From: DATDIC01 sp963777625
GTDB taxonomy: Bacteria > Pseudomonadota > Alphaproteobacteria > Acetobacterales > Acetobacteraceae
Direction of reading: 5' to 3'
NCBI GenBank assembly: GCA_963777625.1
Contig: CAVZRO010000002.1
Location: 1 to 37,941 of the forward strand
DNA: 37,941 bases
This document shows positions 25,804 through 34,450 of this stretch, in pieces (the stretch's first letter is position 1; each line of letters begins with the position of its first letter). The translations under genes were made by a program, and so were the position numbers. The notes beneath the pieces are model-generated. The model saw only the letters and a program-made list of their open reading frames with translations. It made no database searches and was not told the origin of the DNA.

Positions 25804-27325
25804 GCCGCCGTTCTTCGCCACGGCATCGACGGTGTGACCGGCGCAGACGGCGAGCAGGGCGAGCAGCGTTTTCTGCTGCTGGTTTTGCAGCCACGCCCAT
25901 AGTTTGCTGGCTTGTTTCGGCAAGCGCTTCCTCATGGCCTTGGTCGTGGCGGCAAGCTGCTTCGCCGCTTCCGTCCCATCCATGCCTTCGGCATGGCGGT
26001 CGAGATAGACAACGCGCGGCGTGATTTGGAGTCTGCTGGCGTCTCTCTCGTCATAGAACACGCCGAGCGCCATGGCGTGCACGACCGCCGCAAGCGCCAC
26101 CTTCGGGTTGTCCGCCAGCATCGCCTGTAAGCGCCGCGGTGCGGTGAGGGGTCAAGTCCTCGACCAGCTTGGATGAGAAGCACGGGGGGCGTTGCCGTCC
26201 TCTCCGTTCGCCTCGGCTTTCTTCTTCTTGGCAGCGGCGCGATCTTCCTGCCGCACAAGTCCGTCGATGATCTCAAGCTCGCCGTGCTGATCGATGCTGA
26301 CGATGGCACCACTCTTTGCTTTGTCCTCGGCGCTGAAAACGATCTCGCTTTCGAGCTTCTCGAGCTTGGCGAAAAGCTTTTCGGCCTGTTCGCTGTCCTC
26401 ATCGTCGATCTTGTCACGCTCGGCATACAGCTTATCGAGCGCATCTTGCTGCTTCTCGGTCGGCGTGGGTTCGATGCGGTCGAAGGAGCGCAGCGTATCC
26501 CATGCAACATCCGGCACGATTTCGACCCATTTCCAGCCTTGGGCGCGAACGCTGTCCGCTTCGTGTTCCAGCTTTTCGCCGGCGAGCCGGTTGAGCAGGG
26601 CAGGGTCGGTGATCCAGCCGGCACTCTCAGCATCGAACAGGTCGCGCAGCACGGCACCGCCAGCGGCTTCATAGGCCGCAACGGTGACGAAACGCGCCAG
26701 ATTGCTGCGGGCATCGATATGCGCCTCGGTGAGCGTGTCGCGGATGCTGTCGGCATCGCCCTTCGACCATTCGGGCAGGTCTTTCCAGATTTTTTCCTGC
26801 TGCTTGTGATCGTCGCTGATGGCGAAGGCCATGAGGCAGTCAAGCGGCATTTCGCCCTTGCGGTAGAGCGCAATCAGCTTCGGACTGACACGCGCCAGCT
26901 TGAGCCGCTGCCGCACCACCTGAACCGTCACGCCGAACCGCGCGGCGATATCTTCGTCGCTCATCTTCTGATCGGCCAGCGCCTTGAAGGCGTCGAACTG
27001 GTCGGCGGGATGCATGGCCTGGCGGATTTCGTTTTCGGCAAGGCTGATCTCTGCCGGGTTTTCCACATCGAGCGCGTTGCATGGCACGAGAAAATCCGGC
27101 GCGATTTTCTTGCGCTTGGCAAGCAGCTTCAGCGCCGCAAGCCGTCTGCGAACCGGCGACGACTTCAAAAACGCCTATGCTGGTGGGTTTCGCTTGCAGA
27201 TTTTGCAGCAAGCCGTGAGCTTCGATGCTGGCGGCGAGTTGCTCGATGCCGCTCAACCGGTCGGTCTTGCGCACATTGTCAGGCGAGGGAACAAGTTTCG
27301 ATAGAGGCAGATATTGAATGGTCAT
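25804..27325 (-). pseudogene. Large ParB-like partition protein, broken (right copy)
   Basis: Starts at 27325 after an AGGAG site (MTIQYLPLSKLVPSPDNVRK). An extra base near 27150-27154 (GGTTCGC against GGTGGC in the left arm) shifts the frame in the VVAGGRRLAAL segment. The long middle part is then open from 27168 to 26152, including AENEIRQAMHPADQ and the helix-turn-helix DEDIAARFGV. The G6 run near 26184-26189 holds the frameshift shared with the left arm, and the C-terminal piece ends at the IS66 remnant. Neither arm can make this protein. Confidence 0.85.
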
Positions 27326-27369
27326 GGCTTAACTCCTGTTGGCTGAAAAAGCGGGAGGGAAAAGACAAA

Positions 27370-27392
27370 GGGAGCCGTCCCGCGCGGCTCCC
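27370..27392 (-). terminator. Hairpin terminator after the DUF6876-type gene
   Basis: Perfect 8-bp stem GGGAGCCG/CGGCTCCC with a 7-base loop, followed on the minus strand by TTTGTCTTTT. It lies between the DUF6876-type gene and the large parB-like gene, so the two are probably separate transcription units. Confidence 0.65.
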
Positions 27393-27398
27393 TTCGTT

Positions 27399-27781
27399 TC
27401 AGTATTCGCTCGGCAGAAAGATGGTGTTGTCGGCAAACCAGAGCGTGATTTCGGGAAGCGGGAAGTCGGTAAATTCGAGCGCCTTTTCGAACACCTTGTT
27501 GCCGTTGCCGTCCTCGCAAGTGAGCGATGCCGGTGTGACGCGGCAACATCGACCTTGAGCTTCCACACCTGAAATTCTTCGGCGGCAACGGCTTTGACGT
27601 GAAGCTGGGCGAGGGCGATTTCGTCCAAGAGCCAGTAAGCGCCGCCGTTGATCAGCGACATGCTTGGCCCCGTCCGTGAAAACCACTTTGCGATTGAGTG
27701 CGTGCCGCGATACCAATGCTCGCTGCCGGTAAACTGCCGCATCACTTCGGGCGAAAATTGTTCCGGGTTTTTGTTGCTCAT
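27399..27781 (-). pseudogene. DUF6876-type protein, frameshifted
   Basis: The start at 27781 gives MSNKNPEQFSPEVMRQFTGS, then WYR, after which the frame changes. The next piece (HALNRKVVFTDGAKHVADQ), then LDEIALAQLHVKAVAAEEFQ and finally LTCEDGNGNKVFEKALEF with FADNTIFLPSEY lie in alternating frames. The order and motifs match a small plasmid protein family (DUF6876), about 125 aa when intact. Three or so indels are needed. It is adjacent to the large parB-like gene on the same strand, as is common on alphaproteobacterial plasmids. It lies just outside the inverted repeat. Confidence 0.6.
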
Positions 27782-27887
27782 GACGGCCTCCTGTTGCCTT
27801 TGGTTTTGGGTTGCAGCTGCTGCTGCAACCGTTGCCCTTCGGCGAGAACGGGGTAGCAAGCGGAAAGGAACTTCTCGGGAGACCGTC

Positions 27888-27938
27888 AAAAGCAACGGCG
27901 TGTTCGCGGCGTGAGACGCGAAACGGCGTCTGCTTTTT
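27888..27938 (+). terminator. Inverted repeat with T tract
   Basis: AAAAGCA at 27888-27894 pairs with TGCTTTT at 27931-27937, with further internal complementarity (TTCGCG/CGCGAA), ending in a T run. It may terminate in either direction. The rest of 27782-28211 holds no supported gene; 28070-28150 is a GC-rich palindromic stretch. Confidence 0.4.
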
Positions 27939-28196
27939 ACGGCGGAAGATCCTTGCAGCGCGCGAGGGCTGGTCCCTTAGCTTCGGCGGCGGCAGCCGCG
28001 CGCCAGGCTTCCGCCGGTAGGCGGGCATGAGGCGCGTGAGGGATGGAAACCGCATGGCGGAGACGCGGGCGCAGCGGAGCGGCTCCGGCCCCCGCGCAGG
28101 CGGGGGCTGAGAGCCCGGCCCCGTCGCTCGCCGGGGCGAGTGACGGGGACACGCCTAAACCCTTGAATTCAGGCACTGAAAGCCGGGCTGGTTTTG

Positions 28197-28205
28197 TGCT
28201 ATAAT
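28197..28205 (+). promoter_or_regulatory. Extended -10 promoter at a start codon
   Basis: TGCTATAAT is a perfect extended -10 (TATAAT at 28200-28205). The ATG follows at 28212, so the predicted transcript would start at or next to the start codon and be leaderless. The upstream -35 match (CTGAAA) is weak. A 16-bp element CGCCTAAACCCTTGAA lies at 28152-28167. Confidence 0.6.
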
Positions 28206-28211
28206 TGAGAC

Positions 28212-28541
28212 ATGGCTGCTGACACCTTGATCAAGAACGATCCGACCCTGGCCCGCTTTCGCGCGGCGCTGGCCGAAGTGTATGGCGCCCGCATCGAGCG
28301 GATTGTGCTCTATGGCTCGCGCGCGCGCGGCGAGGCGCGGCCGGATTCCGATTACGACGTTGCCGTGTTCCTGCGCGACATGAACGACCGCGGTGCGGGA
28401 ACTTTACCGGCTTGCCGATATCGGCACGGAAGTTCTCTACAGCGGCGGCGGCGTCATCAACGCCATGGCCTATGACGTCGGAGCCTATCGCGACCGCACG
28501 CCTCTCATGTTTGAGATCCGCCGCGACGGCATCGATCTGTG
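28212..28541 (+). pseudogene. MNT-type nucleotidyltransferase, frameshifted
   Basis: A minimal nucleotidyltransferase of about 110 aa. The catalytic signature YGSRARGEARPDSDYDVAVF is complete: GS motif followed by the two acids of SDYD. Near 28390-28400 the frame shifts; the remainder (RELYRLADIGTEVLYSGGGV; DRTPLMFEIRRDGIDL) is in the next frame and stops at 28541. MNT proteins often pair with a HEPN protein as antitoxin or AMPylating partner, but no HEPN gene is seen here. Confidence 0.7.
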
Positions 28542-28718
28542 ACGCCTGACATTCGCCAGAGAGGGACTGGATTCGCCTAAGCCCTTGAACTTTCCAGTTT
28601 CATGCCGTTATTGCGACACGGCATCCAAAATGTGCTATGTTGCGTGTCGTTGCAGGACGTGATCGGGACGTCGAACCGGAAATGATGGGCCGGCCCGGAA
28701 GGGCCAGGATTGAAGCGG

Positions 28719-28928
28719 ATGAGTATTGAGATTTCTAGAGAAACCGAAGCGCGCCTCGCGAATGAGGCCGAACGGCTGGGCATTTCTGTCGATGCGCTGC
28801 TCAAGCGGTTCATCGACGAACATGCGACGGTGACGCGCGCCGCGCATGCACGCCCGAGTTTGCCGCTTTGGCATCTGGGCGGTGCCGGCGCGATGCATCG
28901 GCGCGATATCTACGATGACGTTCATTGA
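28719..28928 (+). CDS. VapB-like antitoxin
   Basis: A 69-aa protein beginning MSIEISRETEARLANEAERL, a ribbon-helix-helix-like start (ISVDALLKRFIDEH) typical of small antitoxins, with a C-terminal tail (LPLWHLGGAGAMHRRDIYDD) that would wrap the toxin. The tail overlaps the PIN toxin start by 14 bp. It would neutralise the PIN RNase and autoregulate the operon. TTG at 28710 is an alternative start. TGCTATGTT at 28633-28641 is a candidate -10. Confidence 0.7.
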   Translation: MSIEISRETEARLANEAERLGISVDALLKRFIDEHATVTRAAHARPSLPLWHLGGAGAMHRRDIYDDVH

Positions 28929-29352
28929 ACCGGGCCTGGTCGACACGAATGTCCTGATCTACGCCCTCGATGCGGATGCTCCGCAACATCCTGTTGCGCG
29001 CTCCCTGTGTGAGGCGGCACGCGACGGATCGGTGGTTCTCTATGTTACGTCACAGATCCTTTGCGAATTCTATTCGATCGTCACCAATGCACGGCGCGTC
29101 GCGAAACCGCAGGCTCCCGCCGATGCGCTGAAGGCGCTCGGTGATCTGCTGACTTTTCTGCATGTGCTGCCAATCCCCGCGACGGCGGCGCAAGGATTGA
29201 TGCAGCTATTGCAGCGTCACCCCGTATCCGGCGGCGACGTATTCGATCTGCAGATTGTCGCGACCATGCAGGCAAACGGCATTGAGCGAATCTACACCTT
29301 CAACCGCGGCGACTTTGAAGCCGTCTCGGGAATTTCCGTGATCGAGCCATGA
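28915..29352 (+). CDS. PIN-domain toxin (VapC-like)
   Basis: A 145-aa PIN-domain ribonuclease. The start at 28915 overlaps the antitoxin. Acidic active-site residues are Asp10 in LVDTNVLIYALDAD, Glu in ILCEFYSI, and Asp residues in SGGDVFDLQIVATM. VapC toxins cleave tRNA or rRNA and stop translation; the target here is unknown. The stop overlaps the following antitoxin start by ATGA, so the toxin sits between two antitoxin-like genes in one operon. Confidence 0.85.
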   Translation: MTFIEPGLVDTNVLIYALDADAPQHPVARSLCEAARDGSVVLYVTSQILCEFYSIVTNARRVAKPQAPADALKALGDLLTFLHVLPIPATAAQGLMQLLQRHPVSGGDVFDLQIVATMQANGIERIYTFNRGDFEAVSGISVIEP

Positions 29353-29612
29353 CCGGGAATTCAGTGGTGCGCGCCAGTATCGATGCGCGCACGAAGAAAG
29401 AAGCGGCCGCGGTGCTGGCGGCGATGGGGCTGACCCTGTCCGATGCATTCCGGCTGCTGGTGAAGCGGATCGCAGCCGAGAAAGCGCTGCCTTACGATCT
29501 GCTGGTGGCGGATGAGAAGACAATCGCCGCCATGCGCGAAGCCTACGCGGGCAAGTTGCCGCGGTTCAAGCGCACGAAGGATCTGCTGCGGGAGTTGAAT
29601 GAGGGCGATTGA
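29349..29612 (+). CDS. RelB/DinJ-type antitoxin
   Basis: An 87-aa protein with the RelB/DinJ ribbon-helix-helix pattern (VVRASIDARTKKEAAAVLAA, then GLTLSDAFRLLVKRIAAEKA), followed by a helical tail with LPRFKRTKDLLREL. Such proteins normally precede a RelE/YafQ toxin. None is visible downstream, where only short fragments occur. It is translationally coupled to the PIN toxin by ATGA, suggesting it may serve that toxin as a second antitoxin or is an orphan. Confidence 0.75.
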   Translation: MTGNSVVRASIDARTKKEAAAVLAAMGLTLSDAFRLLVKRIAAEKALPYDLLVADEKTIAAMREAYAGKLPRFKRTKDLLRELNEGD

Positions 29613-29635
29613 ACGCCCCGGACACTGTAGCTGCC

Positions 29636-29787
29636 ATGGCTGATGACGACCATCAAAAGATAACCGAGACCGTGCTCGATCTGGTGCGCGAGCAGATGCG
29701 ATGAAACGGCATGCTGGATTTCACGGCGACGCCGAGATTAGCTTTGTCGGCCGCTTCGTCAATCTGCTCGAAGGCCGGGCGCATTGA
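29636..29787 (+). pseudogene. Short coding-like remnants after the RelB-type gene
   Basis: MADDDHQKITETVLDLVREQ (29636 on) stops after 22 residues. A second open piece from 29701 reads MKRHAGFHGDAEISFVGRFV and stops near 29787. Together they look like a gene with an internal disruption. No family recognised. The rest up to 29907 contains a G-rich tract and no gene. Confidence 0.3.
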
Positions 29788-29907
29788 ACGTCTTGAGCCC
29801 CCGCCGGGGGTGGGCGGGGTTGGGGGGGGGTGGGGGAACTACATAAAGCGCGCGCGCCAGCCGCATCGATTGGTCGTCTGCGGACTACACTGCGTCGCGT
29901 CGGGACC

Positions 29908-30069
29908 TTAAGCACTTTCCTTGCCAGGTTCAGCTTCCTCGGCTTCCACTTCGGATCGGGCCTGCTGCCAATATTCGTCTGACCGGCCGTCGGGTCGGCC
30001 ATCCTCTTCCCACAGCGCGTAAGCCCGTTCTCGCACGCGATCCTCAATCGCCTTTTCTTGCTCGGCCAT
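29908..30069 (-). CDS. DUF2934 domain protein
   Basis: A 53-aa acidic protein from the ATG at 30069 behind AAGGGAAGATT. The core RVRERAYALWEEDGRPDGRS followed by DEYWQQA is the short DUF2934 motif, widespread in alphaproteobacteria, often near stress genes, and of unknown function. A longer frame opens at 30183, but its extra residues do not fit the family. Confidence 0.75.
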   Translation of the reverse strand: MAEQEKAIEDRVRERAYALWEEDGRPDGRSDEYWQQARSEVEAEEAEPGKESA

Positions 30070-30282
30070 AATCTTCCCTTTGTTTGCAATGCCACGGCGC
30101 GAATGAAGTTTTTGCTTCTTGTCAAACCAGCGAGGCGACAGAATGATCGTGTGCCACGCGGGCCGGACGGTGCGACCGTGCACGCGTGATATGGTCCTCC
30201 ACTAGGTGCTAGCAACCCACGTCAAGGAGATGTGCTGTCTGCCTGGCTTCATAACCGCTTCGACAAACCAGCGCGGTCCCGA

Positions 30283-30561
30283 CTAGGTCTTCCGACGAAG
30301 CCGCTTCGCATTCGCCCGCGCGCGACTGACAAACGGAGCCAGTATCGTCGCCTGGCTCCTTCCTTTCATCAACGCTTCTACCGATGTCCGAACCGCCGCG
30401 ACTTTCTCAGCTGTCATGCGCCTATATTCGGCCGGAGAGCAGGTGCCCTGAGCCATCAGCATGGTGCGGCGAAAAATCGTCTCCCACGAAGCGGCCGTCA
30501 GGCTCACCATCGTCATCCCCACCGAAAGAGGAGTGGAGTATTTGCGTGTTCGTTTGCGCAT
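30283..30561 (-). CDS. Conserved hypothetical protein (phasin-like helical)
   Basis: A 92-aa basic protein. The middle (ASWETIFRRTMLMAQGTCSP, then AEYRRMTAEKVAAV) resembles a short conserved protein found in acetic acid bacteria and may be a small phasin-like helical protein. It ends in a basic tail (ANAKRLRRKT). It lies 11 bp beyond the phosphate transporter gene on the same strand and could share its transcript. Family assignment is uncertain. Confidence 0.5.
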   Translation of the reverse strand: MRKRTRKYSTPLSVGMTMVSLTAASWETIFRRTMLMAQGTCSPAEYRRMTAEKVAAVRTSVEALMKGRSQATILAPFVSRARANAKRLRRKT

Positions 30562-30571
30562 GTCGGGCTCC

Positions 30572-32200
30572 TCAAAATATCTGACGTAAAATCACATAAA
30601 GCGATCCGGCGATGACCATGGCGGCAGGCAGCGTCAGCACCCAGGCTAGCGCCATGTTCTTGATCGTGCTCCACTGCAGCCCCGATCCATTCGCCGCCAT
30701 CGTGCCGGCCACACCGCTCGACAGCACATGCGTCGTGGACACAGGCAGCCCATACACATCGGCCAGGCCAATGGTTGCCATCGCGACGATCTCGGCAGAC
30801 GCGCCCTGCGCATAGGTGAGGTGCGTCTTGCCGATCTTCTCCCCCACCGTCATCACGATACGCTTCCACCCGACCATCGTGCCGAGGCCAAGCGCGAGCG
30901 CCACCGATATCTTCACCCAGATCGGAATGAACTTGGTGCCGCTATCCAGCGACGACCGTAGCGATTTGAGCTTCGCCACATCCCCATCGCTGAACCCAGG
31001 CGGCTTGGCGCCCATGACGCGCACGGCGTCCGATGCGAGATACATGTCATTGCGGACGTTGGACGTAGCGGCCGCTGGCACAGCCTTGATGGCACCGTAG
31101 TTTTTCACCTGCCGCGCGATATCGGCGGTCAGCGTGGCCAGGGCAGCGTAAACTTCTGGCCGGTTTACCTGCTTGGTCTTGAGAGCGTCGCCCACCGTGG
31201 CGCGGGCTTTGGCGGCATCGCTGGGCGCCTCGCTTGTTCCCGCATGGCCTCGAAAAACAGCCTCTGCGTCCTGCGTCGCCTGCAGGAACATGGGGGTCGT
31301 GCTCTCTGGGATCGCACGGTTGAGCGCGTAAGCGGTCGGCGCCGCCCCGATCAGGATGAGCATGATGAGACCCATGCCCTTCTGGCCGTCATTGCTTCCG
31401 TGGAAAAACGACACGCCAGTGCACGTCAGCACGAGAAGGGCGCGGATCGGACCAGGCGGGGGCATCTTGCCCTCCGGAGCGACGTAAAGCGACTTGCTGC
31501 GAACAACGACCTTCATCAGCAGAAGCAGCAGGGCTGCCAACACGAATCCAATGACCGGGCTGAACAGCAGGGCTTTCAGCACCTCCACGGCCTGCGCCCA
31601 ATCCACCCCCGAAGTCGCCGATGAGCTCGGGGCCATAAACTGGTTGGCGAGGCCCACGCCCATGATTGAACCGATCAGTGCGTGCGAGGAACTGTTGGGC
31701 AATCCCATGGCCCAGGTGCCGAGGTTCCAGATGATTGCCGCAATCAGCAGCGCGAAGATCATCGCGTAACCCGCACCACTGCCTACCTGCAGGATCAATT
31801 CTACGGGCAACAGGGTGACAACGGTATAGGCCACCGCGCCACTGGACGTGAGCACCCCGAGGAAATTGAAGGTCCCCGACCAGACGACGGCAACCAGCGG
31901 CGGAAGACTGTGGGTGTAGATGACCGTGGCAACGGCATTGGCCGTGTCATGGAAGCCGTTGACGAACTCGAAGCCCAAGGCAATCAGCAGAGCAATTCCC
32001 AGCAGGACAAACGCGCCGATGGCGAGATTATGCTCACCCACCTGGCTCATGTCTCTGAAGATGCTGAAAGCGGTGTAACCGAGGCCTCCCACCACCACCA
32101 ACAGAAATATGACACTTCCAAGAATATGCGGTTTTTCATCGAGATGTGGGCGCGGCGATAGAACGCCCGCGATGCTTCCGTTCATCGTCGCATCTGACAT
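30572..32200 (-). CDS. pitA: PiT family inorganic phosphate transporter
   Basis: A 542-aa membrane protein that imports phosphate with protons, probably as a metal-phosphate complex. The start at 32200 is preferred because AGGGGGTCAT precedes it. The N-terminal PiT signature is GFEFVNGFHDTANAVATVIY, and the second repeat carries GSNDGQKGMGLIML. Roughly 10 hydrophobic segments are visible, with a long hydrophilic loop in the middle (about residues 290-400) containing ATQDAEAVFRGHAGTSEAPS. The C-terminal half has GLADVYGLPVSTTHVLSSGV, typical of the family. No PhoU-like gene is adjacent. Confidence 0.92.
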   Translation of the reverse strand: MSDATMNGSIAGVLSPRPHLDEKPHILGSVIFLLVVVGGLGYTAFSIFRDMSQVGEHNLAIGAFVLLGIALLIALGFEFVNGFHDTANAVATVIYTHSLPPLVAVVWSGTFNFLGVLTSSGAVAYTVVTLLPVELILQVGSGAGYAMIFALLIAAIIWNLGTWAMGLPNSSSHALIGSIMGVGLANQFMAPSSSATSGVDWAQAVEVLKALLFSPVIGFVLAALLLLLMKVVVRSKSLYVAPEGKMPPPGPIRALLVLTCTGVSFFHGSNDGQKGMGLIMLILIGAAPTAYALNRAIPESTTPMFLQATQDAEAVFRGHAGTSEAPSDAAKARATVGDALKTKQVNRPEVYAALATLTADIARQVKNYGAIKAVPAAATSNVRNDMYLASDAVRVMGAKPPGFSDGDVAKLKSLRSSLDSGTKFIPIWVKISVALALGLGTMVGWKRIVMTVGEKIGKTHLTYAQGASAEIVAMATIGLADVYGLPVSTTHVLSSGVAGTMAANGSGLQWSTIKNMALAWVLTLPAAMVIAGSLYVILRQIF

Positions 32201-32421
32201 ATGACCCCCTGAGAAAGTTGCCGTCCCTGCGATTCGCCGACCCATTCGATTGGCATGCCGCGCGCCTAGGCTCCCCGCTCAATCCAGCGTCAACCGCCTC
32301 AGGTGATGAGAAGAACCCGTCGCAGGGAGCGCTGGCAGGGGCCTCGCCCTGTCTCGATCCAGGCCCAGCTTATCTCAGGGAACACTATCGCAATTCATCC
32401 GTATAGCCAGGGCTTGGCATA

Positions 32422-32538
32422 GAGCTGTCCCGGGACGTTGTCACTCCCGGCTCGACGGTCCTGACGGTCTACGAGCGGTGGCGGCTCGCGCAGAGCAGCG
32501 ACCTCTCGGCGTCGTTCTCAGGCGACCAGCCCGCGTGA
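32422..32538 (+). other. Coding-like fragment of unknown gene
   Basis: A 38-codon stretch reads ELSRDVVTPGSTVLTVYERW followed by RLAQSSDLSASFSGDQPA and a stop at 32536. It looks like the tail of a gene whose start is gone. No family recognised. No other complete gene lies in 32201-32981. Confidence 0.25.
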
Positions 32539-32556
32539 CGACCAGCCTGCTCTTCA

Positions 32557-32760
32557 GTTCGTATGCGCGAGCACCGTGCGCGGAAAGAATTCGCAGTTGG
32601 CCCTCGTTGAACTAGGCGCATTTGATATCGAAGAGACGCAGCCCGGCAAGCCTGGTGAGCGCAAGGGCATAGATGGTGAGCTGCGCGAACGGGCGGTTGG
32701 TGCGGGCGTCGGGCTTGTAGTCGAGAAATGCACCCCCGGGGCGCTGGCAATATAAAGTAG
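32557..32760 (-). pseudogene. Gene fragment, possibly PD-(D/E)XK nuclease-like
   Basis: On the minus strand GGAFLDYKPDARTNRPFAQL, TIYALALTRLAGLRLFDIKC and (after a stop and frame change) CEFFPRTVLAHTN read like the C-terminal part of a conserved protein. The DYK motif followed by a QLTIYALAL helix is reminiscent of PD-(D/E)XK nucleases, but this is weak. It is broken by an in-frame stop at 32612. Confidence 0.3.
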
Positions 32761-32981
32761 CGATATAAAGTATGTGCATGGGCGCTCGACTTCCATGCGT
32801 AGCCGGCGAAGCCGATGACGCTGATGGGTCACGCTCACGGATAGCCGGCACTATCAGACCAAGAAACCTGTCCGGGTATCTCCTGGGTATTCTTCTTAAA
32901 GAATTAAAGTCGGAGAGCACCCGATTTGACGCGCCTGCTGCGCCAAGACTACGCTTTACTTGATTAAAATGGGGGGAAAAG

Positions 32982-34325
32982 ATGTATCGCAGAATGGGAT
33001 TTTTGCCCTTGCGGTCCGTCACGCTCGCCGGATTGTCGATCCTTGCCGTTGCCTACGCGAGTGTGAGGCCGGCGCATAGCGACTGCCGGAACCAGCAAGA
33101 CCAGCTTGCCGCAACTCAGACCGACCCCCACACTCCGGCGTTGCAGCAGGCTCTCGATGACTTCGTCGCCGAGCAGCAAAAGGCGGAAGGCTTCTCCGGC
33201 ATCAGTCTGCATGTTAGTTTCTCGGCCACCGAACCGGCGCTCGATGTCGCCAGCGGCAGCACTTCGTTTCAGGACGGGGAGCCAATCTGTCCGGAAACGT
33301 TGTTTCAGATTGGCAGCATCACCAAGAGCTTCACCTCCGTCTTGATATTAAAGCTGGAAGCCGAGGGCGTGCTGGATATCCACGATACGGTTGGCAAGTG
33401 GTTGCCTCAGTATCCGGCGTGGTCGTCTATAACGATCGAGCAACTGCTGAACCTGACGGCGCCGATCACCGACGACTACTTATTCGACACCGCTTATCAG
33501 ACGGACGTGGTCGCGGACCTGAGTCGGACATTCACGCCCGCGGACCTGATCGGCTATGTTTATCCTGGGACGGGCCAACCGCCGAAGCCCTGGGATTACA
33601 TCAACACCGATTACATCCTGGCCGAGATGATTATCACCGAGGCCAGCGGCATGTCGTATGCCGCCGCGCTTAAGAAAATGTTGCTTGCGCCGTTACGGTT
33701 GCGCGAGACCTTTTACCGTCCCCAAGTGCCGCCGAAGCGGGTGCTCGACGCCATGGCGAGCGGATACCTTACGGAGTTGATGTGCACGACCCGTTTGAAC
33801 GTGATGCCGCCTTGTGCGCAGTTCCCACAGGATACTTTGCTCGGACAGGACATGAAAACTGTCAATCTCTCGTCTGTAGGCGCCGCCGCAGGAGGGATCG
33901 TCGCCAGCCTGCCGGACGTGACCCGTTGGGTGCGGGCGCTGTTCAGTGACACGCTGCTACCCCCTAAACAGAAAGCCGAGCTGTTCTCGTTTGTATCCAA
34001 AACTTCGGGGCAGCCCATTGCGGCGCCCTCGCCAACCGATCCCGACGGATTTTCACTTGGCCTACAAGAATCTTGGGCCCCATTTTTGGGAGGACCGTTG
34101 TGGAATTACGTGGGTCAAACGAATGGCAACCGGGTCGGATGGTTCCGCCGTCCGGGAGACGACATGGTCGTGGTCGAGGCGTTTAACAGCAGTGGCCCGC
34201 TCGCCGGGGGGGGCGGATCATCACCGTTCCCTCTTTACAAAACGGTGCTCGGCATTCTCGACCCGCAGAGCGTGATTGATCCCGAGGCCCCGCCCCCGCC
34301 TCCGCTCGAGCCGGGCCCGAATTAG
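32982..34325 (+). CDS. Class C beta-lactamase-like serine hydrolase, secreted
   Basis: A 447-aa protein with an N-terminal signal segment (SVTLAGLSILAVAYASVRPA). The penicillin-binding fold motifs are present: SITK (nucleophile Ser, SxxK) in FQIGSITKSFTSVLIL, and YIN in the YxN position (WDYINTDYILAEMI). A GQTNG in NYVGQTNGNRVGWF is at the KTG/HxG position. Members hydrolyse peptides or esters and need not be antibiotic-resistance enzymes. A proline-rich tail ends the protein. The ATG at 32982 follows GGGGGGAAAAG. Confidence 0.88.
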   Translation: MYRRMGFLPLRSVTLAGLSILAVAYASVRPAHSDCRNQQDQLAATQTDPHTPALQQALDDFVAEQQKAEGFSGISLHVSFSATEPALDVASGSTSFQDGEPICPETLFQIGSITKSFTSVLILKLEAEGVLDIHDTVGKWLPQYPAWSSITIEQLLNLTAPITDDYLFDTAYQTDVVADLSRTFTPADLIGYVYPGTGQPPKPWDYINTDYILAEMIITEASGMSYAAALKKMLLAPLRLRETFYRPQVPPKRVLDAMASGYLTELMCTTRLNVMPPCAQFPQDTLLGQDMKTVNLSSVGAAAGGIVASLPDVTRWVRALFSDTLLPPKQKAELFSFVSKTSGQPIAAPSPTDPDGFSLGLQESWAPFLGGPLWNYVGQTNGNRVGWFRRPGDDMVVVEAFNSSGPLAGGGGSSPFPLYKTVLGILDPQSVIDPEAPPPPPLEPGPN

Positions 34326-34450
34326 TCTAATACCAACGCCCGCTGCGACGCGCGCGCGGCGAGCGGGCCGAGGTGCATCAAATGGACGGCGCTGAGAATA
34401 CGATGGGTCGAACGGCGGGATACGGCGGCTTTGCCGCCGTTGGCTCTGCT

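Larger units (their letters stand above)
13686..27339 (-). repeat. Right arm of giant inverted repeat
   Basis: Reverse-complement partner of 1-13619. The outermost shared bases are the ribosome-binding region and start of the large parB-like gene (AACTCCTGT at 27331-27339 pairs with ACAGGAGTT at 1-9). Beyond 27339 the sequence is unique in this window. This arm holds the better copies of recombinase 1, recombinase 2 and the central membrane peptide. The left arm holds the better prim-pol copy. Confidence 0.93.

Noticed and set aside
1..27339. Simple perfect-palindrome assembly error
   Set aside because: The arms carry distinct stops, frameshifts and multi-base indels, so they are not one sequence copied by the assembler. 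A noisy fold-back read remains possible and is noted in the findings.
26173..27558. A 461-aa plus-strand open frame
   Set aside because: Antisense of the large parB-like gene and part of the DUF6876-type gene; no family features.
28212..28541. HEPN/MNT toxin-antitoxin pair
   Set aside because: Only the MNT part is present and it is frameshifted. No HEPN reading frame is found on either side.
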